IMG/VR virus record: IMGVR_UViG_3300034062_000563
Location: 1 to 24,046 of that record
Length of the DNA stretch: 24,046 bases
Reading direction: 5' to 3' (one strand)
Source of the DNA: a virus
Each line of letters begins with the position of its first letter. Position 1 is the first letter of the stretch. The notes under the pieces were generated by a model. That model was not told the DNA's origin. It saw only the letters and a list, made by a program, of their open reading frames with translations, and made no database searches. Both the position numbers and the translations under genes were made by a program. Below, one piece after another: positions 1 to 8,189 of the stretch.

Positions 1-179
1 CCCTCGCCGTTTACGATTCCGCAACCGCTGCAACGGACGCGGTTACAATCATCGCGCAATTTGTGCCCGGCTCGCACACGATGTATCCGTTGACGGGCGA
101 CGACGGCGGCATCTGGTTCAGTAAAGGCTTGTATGTAGTGGTTGGCGGCACCGTTGGTGTTACGTTCATCTACGAATAG
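1..179 (+). CDS. Partial small phage structural-region protein (copy A of a tandem pair)
   Basis: The reading frame is open from the left edge (codons start at base 3) and ends at TAG 177-179, so only the last 58 residues are visible. They align without gaps to the last 58 residues of the next gene, with 29 identities by my count, including the shared motifs DSAT, YPL, DGGI, GLY and the ending TFIYE. The two genes are therefore tandem paralogues. The function is not recognised. Location upstream of scaffold and coat suggests a virion or head-associated protein, possibly a small beta-rich oligomer. The N-terminus lies outside the window. Confidence 0.75.
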   Translation, partial: LAVYDSATAATDAVTIIAQFVPGSHTMYPLTGDDGGIWFSKGLYVVVGGTVGVTFIYE

Positions 180-187
180 GAACGAAC

Positions 188-481
188 ATGGCCCAGTATT
201 ATCAACTAAGCGTAACCGCCGGCGTGCCAAACAAGACCACGATAAAAGTGGGTTTTGGCAAGCTGAAGGGTATTTTTTGCAGTTCTGCGTCGGCCACGCC
301 CCGCGTGACGGTCCATGACTCCGCGACACAAACGGCGACGGACCCCACGATTATCAGCCTCTTGACCCCGCAAGCCAGCGAAAATTACCCGCTCAGCGGT
401 TCGGATGGCGGTATTGGCTTTAGCCGGGGGTTGTATATACTGGCTACCGGCACAATGGAATTGACATTTATTTACGAATAA
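188..481 (+). CDS. Small phage structural-region protein (copy B of a tandem pair)
   Basis: A 97-residue protein starting at ATG 188, eight bases after the stop of its paralogue. The C-terminal 58 residues are 50% identical to the preceding gene product. The sequence is rich in Thr, Ser, Gly and beta-branched residues, with no signal peptide, membrane segment or catalytic motif. It sits where P22-like genomes have genes between portal and scaffold, so a virion or head-associated role is inferred from context only. An overlapping minus-strand frame of similar length is a shadow, because the paralogy is seen only in the plus frame. Confidence 0.8.
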   Translation: MAQYYQLSVTAGVPNKTTIKVGFGKLKGIFCSSASATPRVTVHDSATQTATDPTIISLLTPQASENYPLSGSDGGIGFSRGLYILATGTMELTFIYE

Positions 482-486
482 CCGCA

Positions 487-503
487 CTAGCGCGGTACGC
501 TAG
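487..503 (+). other. Short inverted repeat before the scaffold gene
   Basis: CTAGCG (487-492) pairs with CGCTAG (498-503) around a five-base loop. No T-run follows, so it is not a convincing terminator. It lies in the 42-base gap between the small paralogue and the scaffold gene and could shape the mRNA leader. The scaffold ribosome-binding site (AGGGG, 513-517) is outside the hairpin. Confidence 0.35.
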
Positions 504-523
504 GGACTTCTCAGGGGTCATAA

Positions 524-1312
524 GTGAATAACGAACTTCCTACTGCGGTTACAGCGGATACACCCGCGCCGGAATTGGAGTTAACGGTAGCTCCAACCAC
601 CGAAGATAAATCTACGCCGGATGCGTCAACGGAAGCAGTTGCCAAGGTCTTCACACAAGAAGAATTGGACTCCATCGTTGGCAAACGCCTAGCGCGTGAA
701 CAAAGGAAATGGGAGCGAGATCAGGCTCAACGTGCCGCTGAACAGCAGGCTACACCCGCTTTGGTAGGGAACCTGCACGTCAGTGACTTTGAGAGTCCCG
801 AGGCTTACGCAGAGGTTTTGGCCGAGCGTAAGGCAGAGGAATTGTTGGCTAGGCGTGAAGACGCTAGGCAGCAAGCCGCGATTCTCGACGCCTATCACGA
901 TAAAGAAGAAGAAGCTCGGGCTAAATACGACGACTTTCAACAGGTTGCGTACAATCCGTCGCTTTCAATCTCAAGCGTGATGGCGCAAGCGATCCAATCT
1001 TCGGATATGGGGCCAGAGCTGATTTATCATCTCGGCGTTAATCCAAAAGAGGCAGATCGTATCGCCCGTTTGCCCGCGGTTTTGCAAGCTAAGGAAATCG
1101 GACGGCTAGAAGCCACGATGGCGTCGAATCCCCCGGTAAGAAAAACTTCAACGGCCCCGGCACCTATTGCACCTGTCACCGCACGAACCACTGGTTCCCC
1201 CGCTTATGACACCACCGACCCTCGGTCTATCAAGGCCATGTCTACATCGGATTGGATCGAAGCGGAGCGGCAACGACAGGCCAAAAAGTTCGAGGCTTCC
1301 CGTAATCGTTAA
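524..1312 (+). CDS. Capsid scaffolding protein
   Basis: A 262-residue protein with a GTG start at 524, preceded by AGGGG about six bases upstream. It lies immediately before the coat gene, the usual place for a scaffold. The N-terminal 45 residues are acidic and Pro/Thr-rich. They are followed by FTQEELDSIVGKRLAREQRK (residues about 43-62), a pattern typical of phage scaffold proteins, and then a highly charged helical, probably coiled-coil stretch to about residue 135. The C-terminus is basic and helical, as expected for a coat-binding segment. Scaffold directs coat assembly into procapsids and then leaves. Length and charge fit the family. No protease motif is seen, so this looks like a scaffold without a fused protease. 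Confidence 0.85.
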   Translation: MNNELPTAVTADTPAPELELTVAPTTEDKSTPDASTEAVAKVFTQEELDSIVGKRLAREQRKWERDQAQRAAEQQATPALVGNLHVSDFESPEAYAEVLAERKAEELLARREDARQQAAILDAYHDKEEEARAKYDDFQQVAYNPSLSISSVMAQAIQSSDMGPELIYHLGVNPKEADRIARLPAVLQAKEIGRLEATMASNPPVRKTSTAPAPIAPVTARTTGSPAYDTTDPRSIKAMSTSDWIEAERQRQAKKFEASRNR

Positions 1313-1329
1313 CCCTTTGGAAGGCTCAC

Positions 1330-2544
1330 ATGGCTAACTCTATTCTTACTATTGACATGATCACCAGGAAGTCCCTGGAGATTCTTGAAAACAACCTGGT
1401 TCTGACGCGTAACTGCAATCGTCAGTATGACGATAGCTTTGCCGTTGAAGGCGCCAAGATCGGCTCTACCCTCCGCGTCCGTCTGCCCGACCGGGCACTG
1501 GTTACGGATGGCGCGGCCTTGCAGGTGCAGGACGACAACGAGCAGTACACCACGCTCACTGTTGCCTCGCAGAAGCATATCGGCGTTAACTTTACCTCTG
1601 CCGAACTCACGATGCAGTTGGACGATTTCGCTGAACGCGTCCTGAAGCCTCGTATTTCGCAGCTTGCGTCCAGCATCGACGCTGATGTCGCCAACTCCTT
1701 CCAGAGCATCTACAGCACGGTTGGTACTCCCGGCACCACGCCGGCTACCTCGCTCGTGCTGTTGCAGGCTCAGCAGAAGTTGAACGAATACGCTTCGCCG
1801 ATGAACGACCGTTATGCCACCGTCAACCCGGCTGCTAACGCCGGGCTGGTTGAGGGCATGAAGGGCTTCTTCAACCCGACCGACACCATCAGCCGCCAGT
1901 TCAAGCAGGGCATGATGGGCACGGGCGTGTTGGGCTACGACGAGGTCAATATGTCGCAGTCCATCCGCCAGTTCACCACGGGCTCGCGTTCGTTGGCGGA
2001 CACCATCCTCGTCAACGGCGCTGTTTCCACCCAGGGCCAGTCCACCATCAGCCTTGATGGCGGCACTGCTTCGGCGACAGTTCTGGTCGGCGACGTGTTC
2101 ACCATTGCCGGTGTGTTCTCGGTCAACCCGCAGACCCGCGAAAGCACTGGTTCGCTCCAGCAGTTCGTCGTCACCGCAGCCAATACGGCTTCGAGCGGCG
2201 CCTGGACGAACATCGCGGTTTCGCCGGCGATGTACACGTCAAGCAATGCTCTAGCCACCATCAACGCGTTCCCCGCCGACAATGCGGTAGTTACGTTCGT
2301 TGGTGCGGCTTCGACTGCCTACCCGCAGAACTTGGTGTACCAGAAGAACGCCATCACGTTCGCCACCGCCGACCTCCTGCTCCCGCAGGGTGTCGATATG
2401 GCGTCGCGTCAGGTTCACAACGGCATCTCGCTCCGCGTTGTTCGTCAGTACGACATCAACAACGACCGTATGCCTTGCCGTATTGACGTTCTGTACGGTT
2501 ACAGCGTGATCCGTCCGCCTATGGCTGTTCGGATTTGGGGTTAA
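1330..2544 (+). CDS. Major capsid protein, P22 coat (gp5)-like
   Basis: A 404-residue protein starting at ATG 1330 behind GGAAGG. It forms the icosahedral shell. The N-terminal region (MITRKSLEILENNLVLTRN) and the QKHIGVNFTSAELTMQLDDF segment (81-100) resemble the N-arm and E-loop/P-domain start of the P22-type coat family. Residues about 228-332 form a Gly/Thr/Val-rich beta segment containing GDVFTIAGVFSVNP, which I read as the inserted I-domain of this family. The C-terminus (CRIDVLYGYSVIRPPMAVRI) matches the usual ending of these proteins. It follows the scaffold by 17 bases and is followed by a strong terminator, consistent with high expression. P22 coat is slightly longer (430 residues). 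Confidence 0.9.
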   Translation: MANSILTIDMITRKSLEILENNLVLTRNCNRQYDDSFAVEGAKIGSTLRVRLPDRALVTDGAALQVQDDNEQYTTLTVASQKHIGVNFTSAELTMQLDDFAERVLKPRISQLASSIDADVANSFQSIYSTVGTPGTTPATSLVLLQAQQKLNEYASPMNDRYATVNPAANAGLVEGMKGFFNPTDTISRQFKQGMMGTGVLGYDEVNMSQSIRQFTTGSRSLADTILVNGAVSTQGQSTISLDGGTASATVLVGDVFTIAGVFSVNPQTRESTGSLQQFVVTAANTASSGAWTNIAVSPAMYTSSNALATINAFPADNAVVTFVGAASTAYPQNLVYQKNAITFATADLLLPQGVDMASRQVHNGISLRVVRQYDINNDRMPCRIDVLYGYSVIRPPMAVRIWG

Positions 2545-2551
2545 TCTTGGC

Positions 2552-2582
2552 TGGCCCCCGGTTCGCCGGGGGTCACCTTTTT
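2552..2582 (+). terminator. Rho-independent terminator after the coat gene
   Basis: CCCCCGG (2555-2561) pairs perfectly with CCGGGGG (2566-2572) around a TTCG tetraloop. Three further pairs extend the base (2552-2554 with 2573-2575, one a G-T wobble). A TTTTT run follows at 2578-2582. This is a textbook intrinsic terminator starting eight bases after the coat stop codon. It probably allows partial read-through, because the downstream virion genes have no obvious separate promoter. Confidence 0.85.
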
Positions 2583-2602
2583 AATTGGATTGGATAAATA
2601 TC

Positions 2603-3001
2603 ATGGCTCTTCCTAATGGTTCTGGCGGTTATCAGGTTGGTGACGGCAATCTTAACACGCCCGTTTTCAGCACTATCACCGTCCCCACCGCGTACACCGC
2701 CACCGCTACTCTTACCACAGCGGACCTGGCTTCTGGCCTTATCATCTACACCTCGGCCAGCACGGGTAACTTGACCCTGCCGACCGCGGCTCTCACCGAC
2801 GCTGCCTTCAGCAGCGCCAAGACGGGTAGCTCGTTTGATGTAGCCCTCGTTGCTACCGGCGCTGGTGTCCCCACGATTGTGGTCGGCACCGGTTGGTCGC
2901 TCGCCAGCACCTCTGGTGCGGGCGTTGCTTCCAAGAGCGTTCTGTACCGCGCCGTCAAGACCGGCGACGCTGCGTACTCCCTGTACCGCATCGCGGGTTA
3001 A
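2603..3001 (+). CDS. Putative head decoration-like protein
   Basis: A 132-residue protein. I chose ATG 2603 (MALPNGSGGY) over the in-frame TTG at 2585, which lies against the terminator T-run. The sequence is rich in Ala, Thr, Ser and Val, with alternating hydrophobic residues suggesting a beta fold, and no membrane segment or catalytic motif. The middle (TTADLASGLIIYTSASTGNL) and end (YRAVKTGDAAYSLYRI) resemble small capsid-surface or fibre-like proteins seen in many phages. Its place directly after coat, between two GC-rich hairpins, suggests an abundant virion protein expressed separately from the downstream tail genes. Decoration function is inferred from position and composition, not from a recognised family. 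Confidence 0.6.
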   Translation: MALPNGSGGYQVGDGNLNTPVFSTITVPTAYTATATLTTADLASGLIIYTSASTGNLTLPTAALTDAAFSSAKTGSSFDVALVATGAGVPTIVVGTGWSLASTSGAGVASKSVLYRAVKTGDAAYSLYRIAG

Positions 3002-3008
3002 TAGGTTC

Positions 3009-3032
3009 TGCCCCGGTCGTAAGGCCGGGGCA
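3009..3032 (+). terminator. GC-rich hairpin, possible weak terminator
   Basis: TGCCCCGG (3009-3016) pairs perfectly with CCGGGGCA (3025-3032) around an eight-base loop, eight bases after the decoration-like gene. Only a weak T-containing stretch (TTACTT) follows, so it may be a partial terminator or an mRNA-stabilising 3' end rather than a full stop. It is similar in size and position to the hairpin after the coat gene. Confidence 0.55.
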
Positions 3033-3051
3033 TTACTTAATGAGGTAACGT

Positions 3052-3276
3052 ATGCTCTTCTATTTGCGGCATCCCGTACACGGCAAAAAAATTGCCAATT
3101 TGGAAGCAGAAGCAGCTTACGACGAAGAAAATGGCTGGACCCGCTACGAACTTGATGACTCAGTGCCGCCTGTCGCAGCGGTTGCGGAAAGCATAAATAA
3201 GGACGATAAAGAAGCTGCTATCAATAGTATGCCTCTGCGTCGTCGGGGGCGTCCGCCGATAAATCGGGGCTTGTAA
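3052..3276 (+). CDS. Small basic-tailed protein upstream of the gp4-like gene
   Basis: A 74-residue protein starting at ATG 3052 behind GAGGT (3042-3046). The N-terminal part (LFYLRHPVHGKKIANLEAEA) is compact and probably folded. A central acidic linker follows, and the protein ends in RRRGRPPINRGL. The RGRPP core resembles an AT-hook minor-groove-binding motif. The stop codon is one base from the start of the gp4-like gene, so the two are almost certainly co-translated. Function is unknown. Position suggests a head-completion, packaging or tail-accessory role, and the basic tail could touch packaged DNA. Confidence 0.7.
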   Translation: MLFYLRHPVHGKKIANLEAEAAYDEENGWTRYELDDSVPPVAAVAESINKDDKEAAINSMPLRRRGRPPINRGL

Positions 3277-3277
3277 C

Positions 3278-3991
3278 ATGACCACCACGGCTGGCGATCA
3301 AATCAACGGCGCTTTGCGTCTGATCGGTATGTTGGCCGAGGGTGAAACGCCTTCGGCAGCGACTTCGCAAGATGCGTTGACCGCGCTTAACCAGATGATC
3401 GACTCGTGGAATACCGAGCGGTTGTCCGTGTTTTCGACACAAGATCAGGTGTTTAGCTGGACCCCCGGTCTTATTAGCCGGACGCTCGGCCCCACCGGGG
3501 ACTTCGTAGGCAACCGGCCTATCCTGCTGGACGATAGCACCTATTTCCGCGACCCGGCTAACGGCATCTCGTTTGGCATAAAGATCGTCAACCAGCAGCA
3601 GTACAACGGCATCGCCGTCAAAACTGTGACCAGCACTTATCCGCAGGTCATCTGGGTCAACATGACCTACCCAGACATCGAAATGTACATTTACCCAGTG
3701 CCGACAAAGGTACTGGAGTGGCACTTTATTTCAGTAGAAGAAATTACGCAGCCAGCTACGTTGGCAACCTCGCTGGCTTTCCCGCCAGGCTATCTGCGGG
3801 CGTTCCGCTTCAACTTGGCTTGCGAGATCGCGGCTGAGTTCGGCGTCGAGCCCTCGCGTCAGGTCCAGCGTATCGCCATGTCGTCGAAGCGCAACCTAAA
3901 GCGTATCAATAACCCCGACGATATAATGTCGCTGCCTTACAGCCTCGTCGGCACCCGCCAGCGGTTCAACATATTTGCAGGAAACTACTAA
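3278..3991 (+). CDS. Tail accessory factor / packaged-DNA stabilisation protein, P22 gp4-like
   Basis: A 237-residue protein starting at ATG 3278, one base after the preceding stop. In P22, gp4 binds the portal ring after packaging and begins tail assembly. The N-terminal helical segment (DQINGALRLIGMLAEGETPS, then SQDALTALNQMIDSW) is characteristic of the gp4-like head-to-tail connector family. Further family-like patterns are the FPPGYLRAFRFNLACEIAAEFG helix near residues 167-188 and the RIAMSSKRNLKRIN helix near residues 202-215. P22 gp4 is shorter (about 166 residues); this longer form is common in other podoviruses. It lies downstream of coat, as expected. Confidence 0.85.
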   Translation: MTTTAGDQINGALRLIGMLAEGETPSAATSQDALTALNQMIDSWNTERLSVFSTQDQVFSWTPGLISRTLGPTGDFVGNRPILLDDSTYFRDPANGISFGIKIVNQQQYNGIAVKTVTSTYPQVIWVNMTYPDIEMYIYPVPTKVLEWHFISVEEITQPATLATSLAFPPGYLRAFRFNLACEIAAEFGVEPSRQVQRIAMSSKRNLKRINNPDDIMSLPYSLVGTRQRFNIFAGNY

Positions 3992-4606
3992 ATGGCTAAT
4001 ATTGCTATCTCCGCGCTGCCTGTTGCCGCTTCGCAAGCTGGCGCTGACGTGTTGCCGATTGTTCAGGCCACGACCAATACGACCAAGCAGCTATCCGTAA
4101 CCAACCTATTTACCAGCCCGACGTTTGTTACGCCCGCGCTGGGAACGGTTGCCAGCGGCGTGATTAGCGCCTGCACCAGCACCTCAATGGTGTTGACAAC
4201 CCCTGTACTTGGCGCCGCCAGCGGCACAAGCCTCACCACCACGGGCAATCAAGTCATCAGCAGCACTGGGAAACACGGTTACACCACTGGTTCTGGTGGA
4301 ACGGTTACCCAAGCTACCAGCAAAGCCACCGGTGTGACGTTGAGCAAGTCAACCGGCCAGATTACACTGAACGCCGCCGCGCTTGCCGCAGATACTACGG
4401 TCAGCTTTACGTTGACCAACACCGTTATCGAGGCGGGTGATATTTTGATAATGAACCACATCAGCGCGGGCACGGCGGGTTCTTACCTGCTCAATGCTCA
4501 GTCTGCCGCGGGTTCAGCCAGCATTAACGTGCGGAACATCACCTCCGGCTCATTGAGCGAAGCTATTGTAATTGCTTTTGCGGTAATCAAAGCGGTAACG
4601 ACGTAA
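3992..4606 (+). CDS. Fibre-like virion structural protein
   Basis: A 204-residue protein starting at ATG 3992, directly after the gp4-like stop. Residues 1-35 (IAISALPVAASQAGADVLPI) form a common N-terminal module of phage fibre-type proteins. Residues about 40-80 carry a shaft-like repeat (SPTFVTPALGTVASGV, then TTPVLGAASGTSL). The C-terminal domain contains GYTTGSGGTVTQATSKATGV and later VSFTLTNTVIEAGDILIMNH, a beta-sandwich-like module found at the ends of many phage structural proteins. It may be a short fibre, head fibre or decoration protein. It lies between gp4-like and gp10-like genes, where P22 has no such gene. Confidence 0.7.
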   Translation: MANIAISALPVAASQAGADVLPIVQATTNTTKQLSVTNLFTSPTFVTPALGTVASGVISACTSTSMVLTTPVLGAASGTSLTTTGNQVISSTGKHGYTTGSGGTVTQATSKATGVTLSKSTGQITLNAAALAADTTVSFTLTNTVIEAGDILIMNHISAGTAGSYLLNAQSAAGSASINVRNITSGSLSEAIVIAFAVIKAVTT

Positions 4607-6244
4607 GTGAAAACGCCCATCCTTGGCGGTAGTTATGTCGCGAGGTCGATTAACGCGGCGGACAATCGCATGGTCAACTTGTTTCCCGAAGCGGTGCCGG
4701 AAGGCAGCGGCGGGAAAGAGCCGGGTTTCTTGCTGCGCTGCCCTGGCTTGCGTCTGCTTGCGACCGTTGGCACGGGGCCTATTCGTGGCCTGTGGGTAAC
4801 CAATGGCGTGGCCTATGTGGTGTCGGGCAGTGAGTTCTACAGCCTAACTACAAGCTGGGTTGCTACTCTAATTGGCACCGTGGCCGGCACCGGTCCTGTC
4901 AGCATGGCCGACAACGGCACGCAGATATTCATTGCCTGTAACCCCAGTAGTTTCGTCTACAACACCTCCACGTCCGTATTTGGGCAGATTACCGACCCAG
5001 ACTTCCCCGGCGCAGGCTCGGTGGGCTACCTTGACGGCTATTTTGTGTTCAACGAACCCAATTCGCAGAAGTTTTGGGTGACCAGCCTGTTGGACGGCAC
5101 CTCGATTGACCCGCTGGATTTCGCCAGCGCGGAAGGTTACCCCGACAATGTAATTTCGTTAATCGTAGACCACCGCGAGATTTACCTGTTTGGCAACACC
5201 AGCGTTGAGGTCTGGTACGACGCCGGAACTCCCGACTTTCCGCTGGCGCGTATCCAAGGCGCGTTCATGGAAGTGGGTTGCGGCGCGGCGTATTCGGTTG
5301 CCAAGCTGGACAACAGCGTGTTTTGGATTGGCTCCGACGCCCGAGGCCGCGGGGTTGTTTACCGGGCTAACGGCTATTCGCCAGCCCGCGTCTCGACCAA
5401 TGCGCTGGAATACGCCATTCAAAGCTACGGCAACATCTCCGACGCGATTGCCTACACCTACCAGCAGGACGGCCACCCGTTCTATGTGCTGATATTCCCG
5501 ACAGCCCAAGCAACCTGGGTGTACGACGTATCGACGCAACTGTGGCATGAACGTGCGGGTTTTGAAAACGGACAGTTCACAAGGCACCGCAGCAACTGCC
5601 AGATGTCGTTCAACAACGAGATTGTGGTCGGGGACTACGAGGACGGGCGGTTGTACGCTTACGACCTTGATGTCTACGCCGATGACGGCCAGATCCAGAA
5701 GTGGCTGCGGTCGTGGAGAGCGTTGCCAACTGGGCAGAATAACCTCAAGCGCGCCGCGCACCACAGCCTACAGCTCGACGCCGAAACGGGTGTCGGCCTG
5801 AACGCCTACCCCGCTTACGATGGCGAAGATCTTGCCACTGAGTCAGGTAACATCATTGTGGCCCAGTTTGTGCAAGGCTATTTGACTACGCAAGCCGCTG
5901 ACCAGTTAGTCACGGAAGCCAACGATAATAACAACGCGTTGGTTACCCAAGTGCAACCCGCCGAGGATTACGACGGCTACGCGCTGGAAACCGAAGCCTA
6001 CGACGCTACGCCTGGATACGACCCGCAGGTCATGCTACGTTGGTCGGATGACGGCGGGCATACTTGGTCGAACGAACATTGGAACTCAATGGGCCAGCTT
6101 GGCGCGTACGGCACCAGAACCATCTGGCGGCGGCTTGGCATGACCCAGAAGATCCGCGACCGGGTGTATGAGGTGTCTGGAACAGACCCCGTAAAGATTG
6201 CCATTATGGGCGCTGAACTGTTTGTTACGCCGACTAGTTCCTGA
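4607..6244 (+). CDS. Packaged-DNA stabilisation / tail hub protein, P22 gp10-like
   Basis: A 545-residue protein with a GTG start at 4607 abutting the previous stop. The start is supported by TPILGGSYVARSINAADNRM, the typical opening of gp10-like stabilisation proteins. In P22, gp10 forms a hexameric hub below gp4 to which spikes and needle attach, and it helps retain packaged DNA. The sequence is rich in Trp, Tyr, Gly and Asp with propeller-like beta repeats (for example DHREIYLFGNTSVEVWYDAG and WIGSDARGRGVVYRANGY). Near the end, LRWSDDGGHTWSNEHW looks like an Asp-box (S-x-D-x-G-x-T-W). Length is somewhat above P22 gp10 (472 residues). The stop overlaps the next start. Confidence 0.88.
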   Translation: MKTPILGGSYVARSINAADNRMVNLFPEAVPEGSGGKEPGFLLRCPGLRLLATVGTGPIRGLWVTNGVAYVVSGSEFYSLTTSWVATLIGTVAGTGPVSMADNGTQIFIACNPSSFVYNTSTSVFGQITDPDFPGAGSVGYLDGYFVFNEPNSQKFWVTSLLDGTSIDPLDFASAEGYPDNVISLIVDHREIYLFGNTSVEVWYDAGTPDFPLARIQGAFMEVGCGAAYSVAKLDNSVFWIGSDARGRGVVYRANGYSPARVSTNALEYAIQSYGNISDAIAYTYQQDGHPFYVLIFPTAQATWVYDVSTQLWHERAGFENGQFTRHRSNCQMSFNNEIVVGDYEDGRLYAYDLDVYADDGQIQKWLRSWRALPTGQNNLKRAAHHSLQLDAETGVGLNAYPAYDGEDLATESGNIIVAQFVQGYLTTQAADQLVTEANDNNNALVTQVQPAEDYDGYALETEAYDATPGYDPQVMLRWSDDGGHTWSNEHWNSMGQLGAYGTRTIWRRLGMTQKIRDRVYEVSGTDPVKIAIMGAELFVTPTSS

Positions 6245-8178
6245 TGGCGAACCTCAACATCACCAATATCCCGGCCCCCCGCGTGGCGTTCCTAGACGAA
6301 CGCACCGGCCTTATGGCGCGGGAATGGTATCGGTTCTTTCTTAACCTGTTTGTTTTGACCGGCAGTGGGAACAACCCCGTATCGCTTGAGGAATTGCAGC
6401 TTGGGCCGCCTAACCAGCCCGAACTGGCCGAGCTGCTACTCCAGATCAACCAGAATATTGCACCGCAATATGAGGATCAATCGGGCGACTTCTTAGCCAC
6501 CCTCGACACCGCGCAGCTTATGTCAATGATGGCGCGGTTTGAGAACGCTGAAGCTGCCATCCAGGGCGCGTACCTTCAGCCGGTTGTGCAGACAGGCACC
6601 ATCGCTAACTACAACCTAGACGGTAGCCCAACAGCGGGCGGCATAGCCTACGGCACCGGGCCCGCCCTAGCAGTCAGCGCCGCCGGGACACTGGGCCAGG
6701 TACTGACCAGTGGCGGTGCTGGAGCGCCAACATGGTCTGCAACCGCGGGCGGCTCGGTCACCAGCGTGTCTGTGGTGTCGGCCAACGGGCTGGCCGGAAC
6801 CGTGGCGACGGCGACAACGACCCCCGCGATCACGCTCTCCACGACCGTCACTGGCCTGCTCAAGGGCAACGGCACGGCGATCAGCGCGGCGACCAGCGGC
6901 ACCGACTACGCCCCCGCGACCAGCGGCACCTCGATCCTGTACGGCGACGGGGCTGGCGGGTTTAGCAACGTCACCATCGGAACCGGCGTTGCTTTCTCTG
7001 GCGGCACGCTGTCCGCGACCGGCTCGGGCGGCACCGTGACGAGTGTGACCGGGACGGCCCCCGTTGTGTCGTCTGGAGGCGCAACACCAGCAATCAGCAT
7101 GGCCGCCGCAACAACAAGCGTTGACGGATATTTGACCAGCACCGACTGGACAACCTTTAACAACAAAGGCAGCGGCACTGTAACCTCGGTCAGCGGCACC
7201 ACAGGCCGAATTACCAGCACTGGCGGCACAACACCCGTTATTGATCTGACTTCTGGCATTGCGACGGCGGGGACAACGGGATCGGCTAGCTTGATCCCGG
7301 TAGTTACAATTGACACCTACGGTCGGGTTACAACGATTACGACGGCGGCAAACCCGCAAGGCACCGTCACCAGTGTGGCCGCGCTGACCCTTGGCACGAC
7401 CGGCACTGACCTGACCAGCACCGTCGCAAACGGCACAACGACGCCGGTTATCACACTAAATGTGCCGACCGCGTCTGCGTCTAATCGAGGCGCGTTAAGT
7501 CCAACAGACTGGAGTACGTTCAACAGCAAGGGCAGCGGAAGTGTTACCTCTGTCGCGGCGTCTGTCCCTGCCTTTTTGTCAGTTGCTGGTTCTCCCATTA
7601 CCACTAGCGGCACCTTGGCGATTACCTTGTCGGGAACAGCCTTGCCAGTCCTTAACGGCGGAACGGGCGCTACCACAAGCACCGGGACCGGCAGCGTGGT
7701 GCTGAGCGCAGCGCCTACGCTGTCTGGCAACGTTACCCTGTCCACGGGCAACTTAGTCCAAGGCACCGCAGCCAAAGGCGTCAACTTTACCGCCAACACT
7801 CCAGCAGCGGGTATGACAAGCCAGTTGTTGAACTGGTATGAGGAAGGAACCTGGACGCCAACCGATGTAAGTGGTGCGGGTTTGTCATTAGGCGGCAGCG
7901 GCGATTATGTGCGTATTGGAAGCATGGTCAAGGCGACGTTCAGCGTTACTTATCCAGTAACCGCAAGCGCCGCACAAAATTACATATCTTTGCCAGTTAA
8001 TTCAAACGGCGGCGGCGGATTTTTTGTTACATACACGACTTTTGGGTCCGAAATAAGCGGATATGTTGAGGGAACAAATAATCGTTTTGTAATTGTAAAT
8101 TTTTCGGGAACAGCGTTAACCAATGCAACTTTAAGCACCAAAAGAATTGATGGTGTTTTAATGTATCGCGCCGCATAA
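6244..8178 (+). CDS. Tail fibre protein with a repetitive shaft
   Basis: A 644-residue protein whose ATG overlaps the preceding TGA by one base, implying translational coupling. The N-terminus (ITNIPAPRVAFLDERTGL, then REWYRFFLNLF) is a widespread virion-attachment module. Residues about 165-480 are a Gly/Thr/Ser/Val-rich shaft in which G(T/S)VTSV recurs five times (near residues 170, 263, 311, 373 and 432). A longer unit, TDWTTFNNKGSGTVTSV (301-316) and TDWSTFNSKGSGSVTSV (421-437), occurs twice. The C-terminal domain (NWYEEGTWTPTDVSG onward) resembles tip modules of other fibres and is more A+T-rich, suggesting exchange. The gene occupies the place of the P22 tail needle gene (gp26), but I see no needle-like coiled coil. 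Confidence 0.8.
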   Translation: MANLNITNIPAPRVAFLDERTGLMAREWYRFFLNLFVLTGSGNNPVSLEELQLGPPNQPELAELLLQINQNIAPQYEDQSGDFLATLDTAQLMSMMARFENAEAAIQGAYLQPVVQTGTIANYNLDGSPTAGGIAYGTGPALAVSAAGTLGQVLTSGGAGAPTWSATAGGSVTSVSVVSANGLAGTVATATTTPAITLSTTVTGLLKGNGTAISAATSGTDYAPATSGTSILYGDGAGGFSNVTIGTGVAFSGGTLSATGSGGTVTSVTGTAPVVSSGGATPAISMAAATTSVDGYLTSTDWTTFNNKGSGTVTSVSGTTGRITSTGGTTPVIDLTSGIATAGTTGSASLIPVVTIDTYGRVTTITTAANPQGTVTSVAALTLGTTGTDLTSTVANGTTTPVITLNVPTASASNRGALSPTDWSTFNSKGSGSVTSVAASVPAFLSVAGSPITTSGTLAITLSGTALPVLNGGTGATTSTGTGSVVLSAAPTLSGNVTLSTGNLVQGTAAKGVNFTANTPAAGMTSQLLNWYEEGTWTPTDVSGAGLSLGGSGDYVRIGSMVKATFSVTYPVTASAAQNYISLPVNSNGGGGFFVTYTTFGSEISGYVEGTNNRFVIVNFSGTALTNATLSTKRIDGVLMYRAA

Positions 8179-8189
8179 GGATTAAAAAA

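Noticed and set aside
206-487. Minus-strand 93-residue frame opposite the second small paralogue
   Set aside because: The plus frame is supported by 50% identity to the adjacent gene, which is not mirrored in the antisense frame.
2585-2602. TTG start six codons upstream of the decoration-like gene
   Set aside because: It lies directly after the terminator T-run with no room for a ribosome-binding site, whereas ATG 2603 gives a typical MALPNG start.
6667-7359. Long minus-strand frame opposite the tail fibre shaft (230 residues), and others nearby
   Set aside because: The plus-strand shaft is built of Gly/Thr/Val repeats with GC-rich codons, which naturally opens antisense frames. The predicted proteins are low-complexity Arg/Ala/Gly strings with no recognisable pattern.
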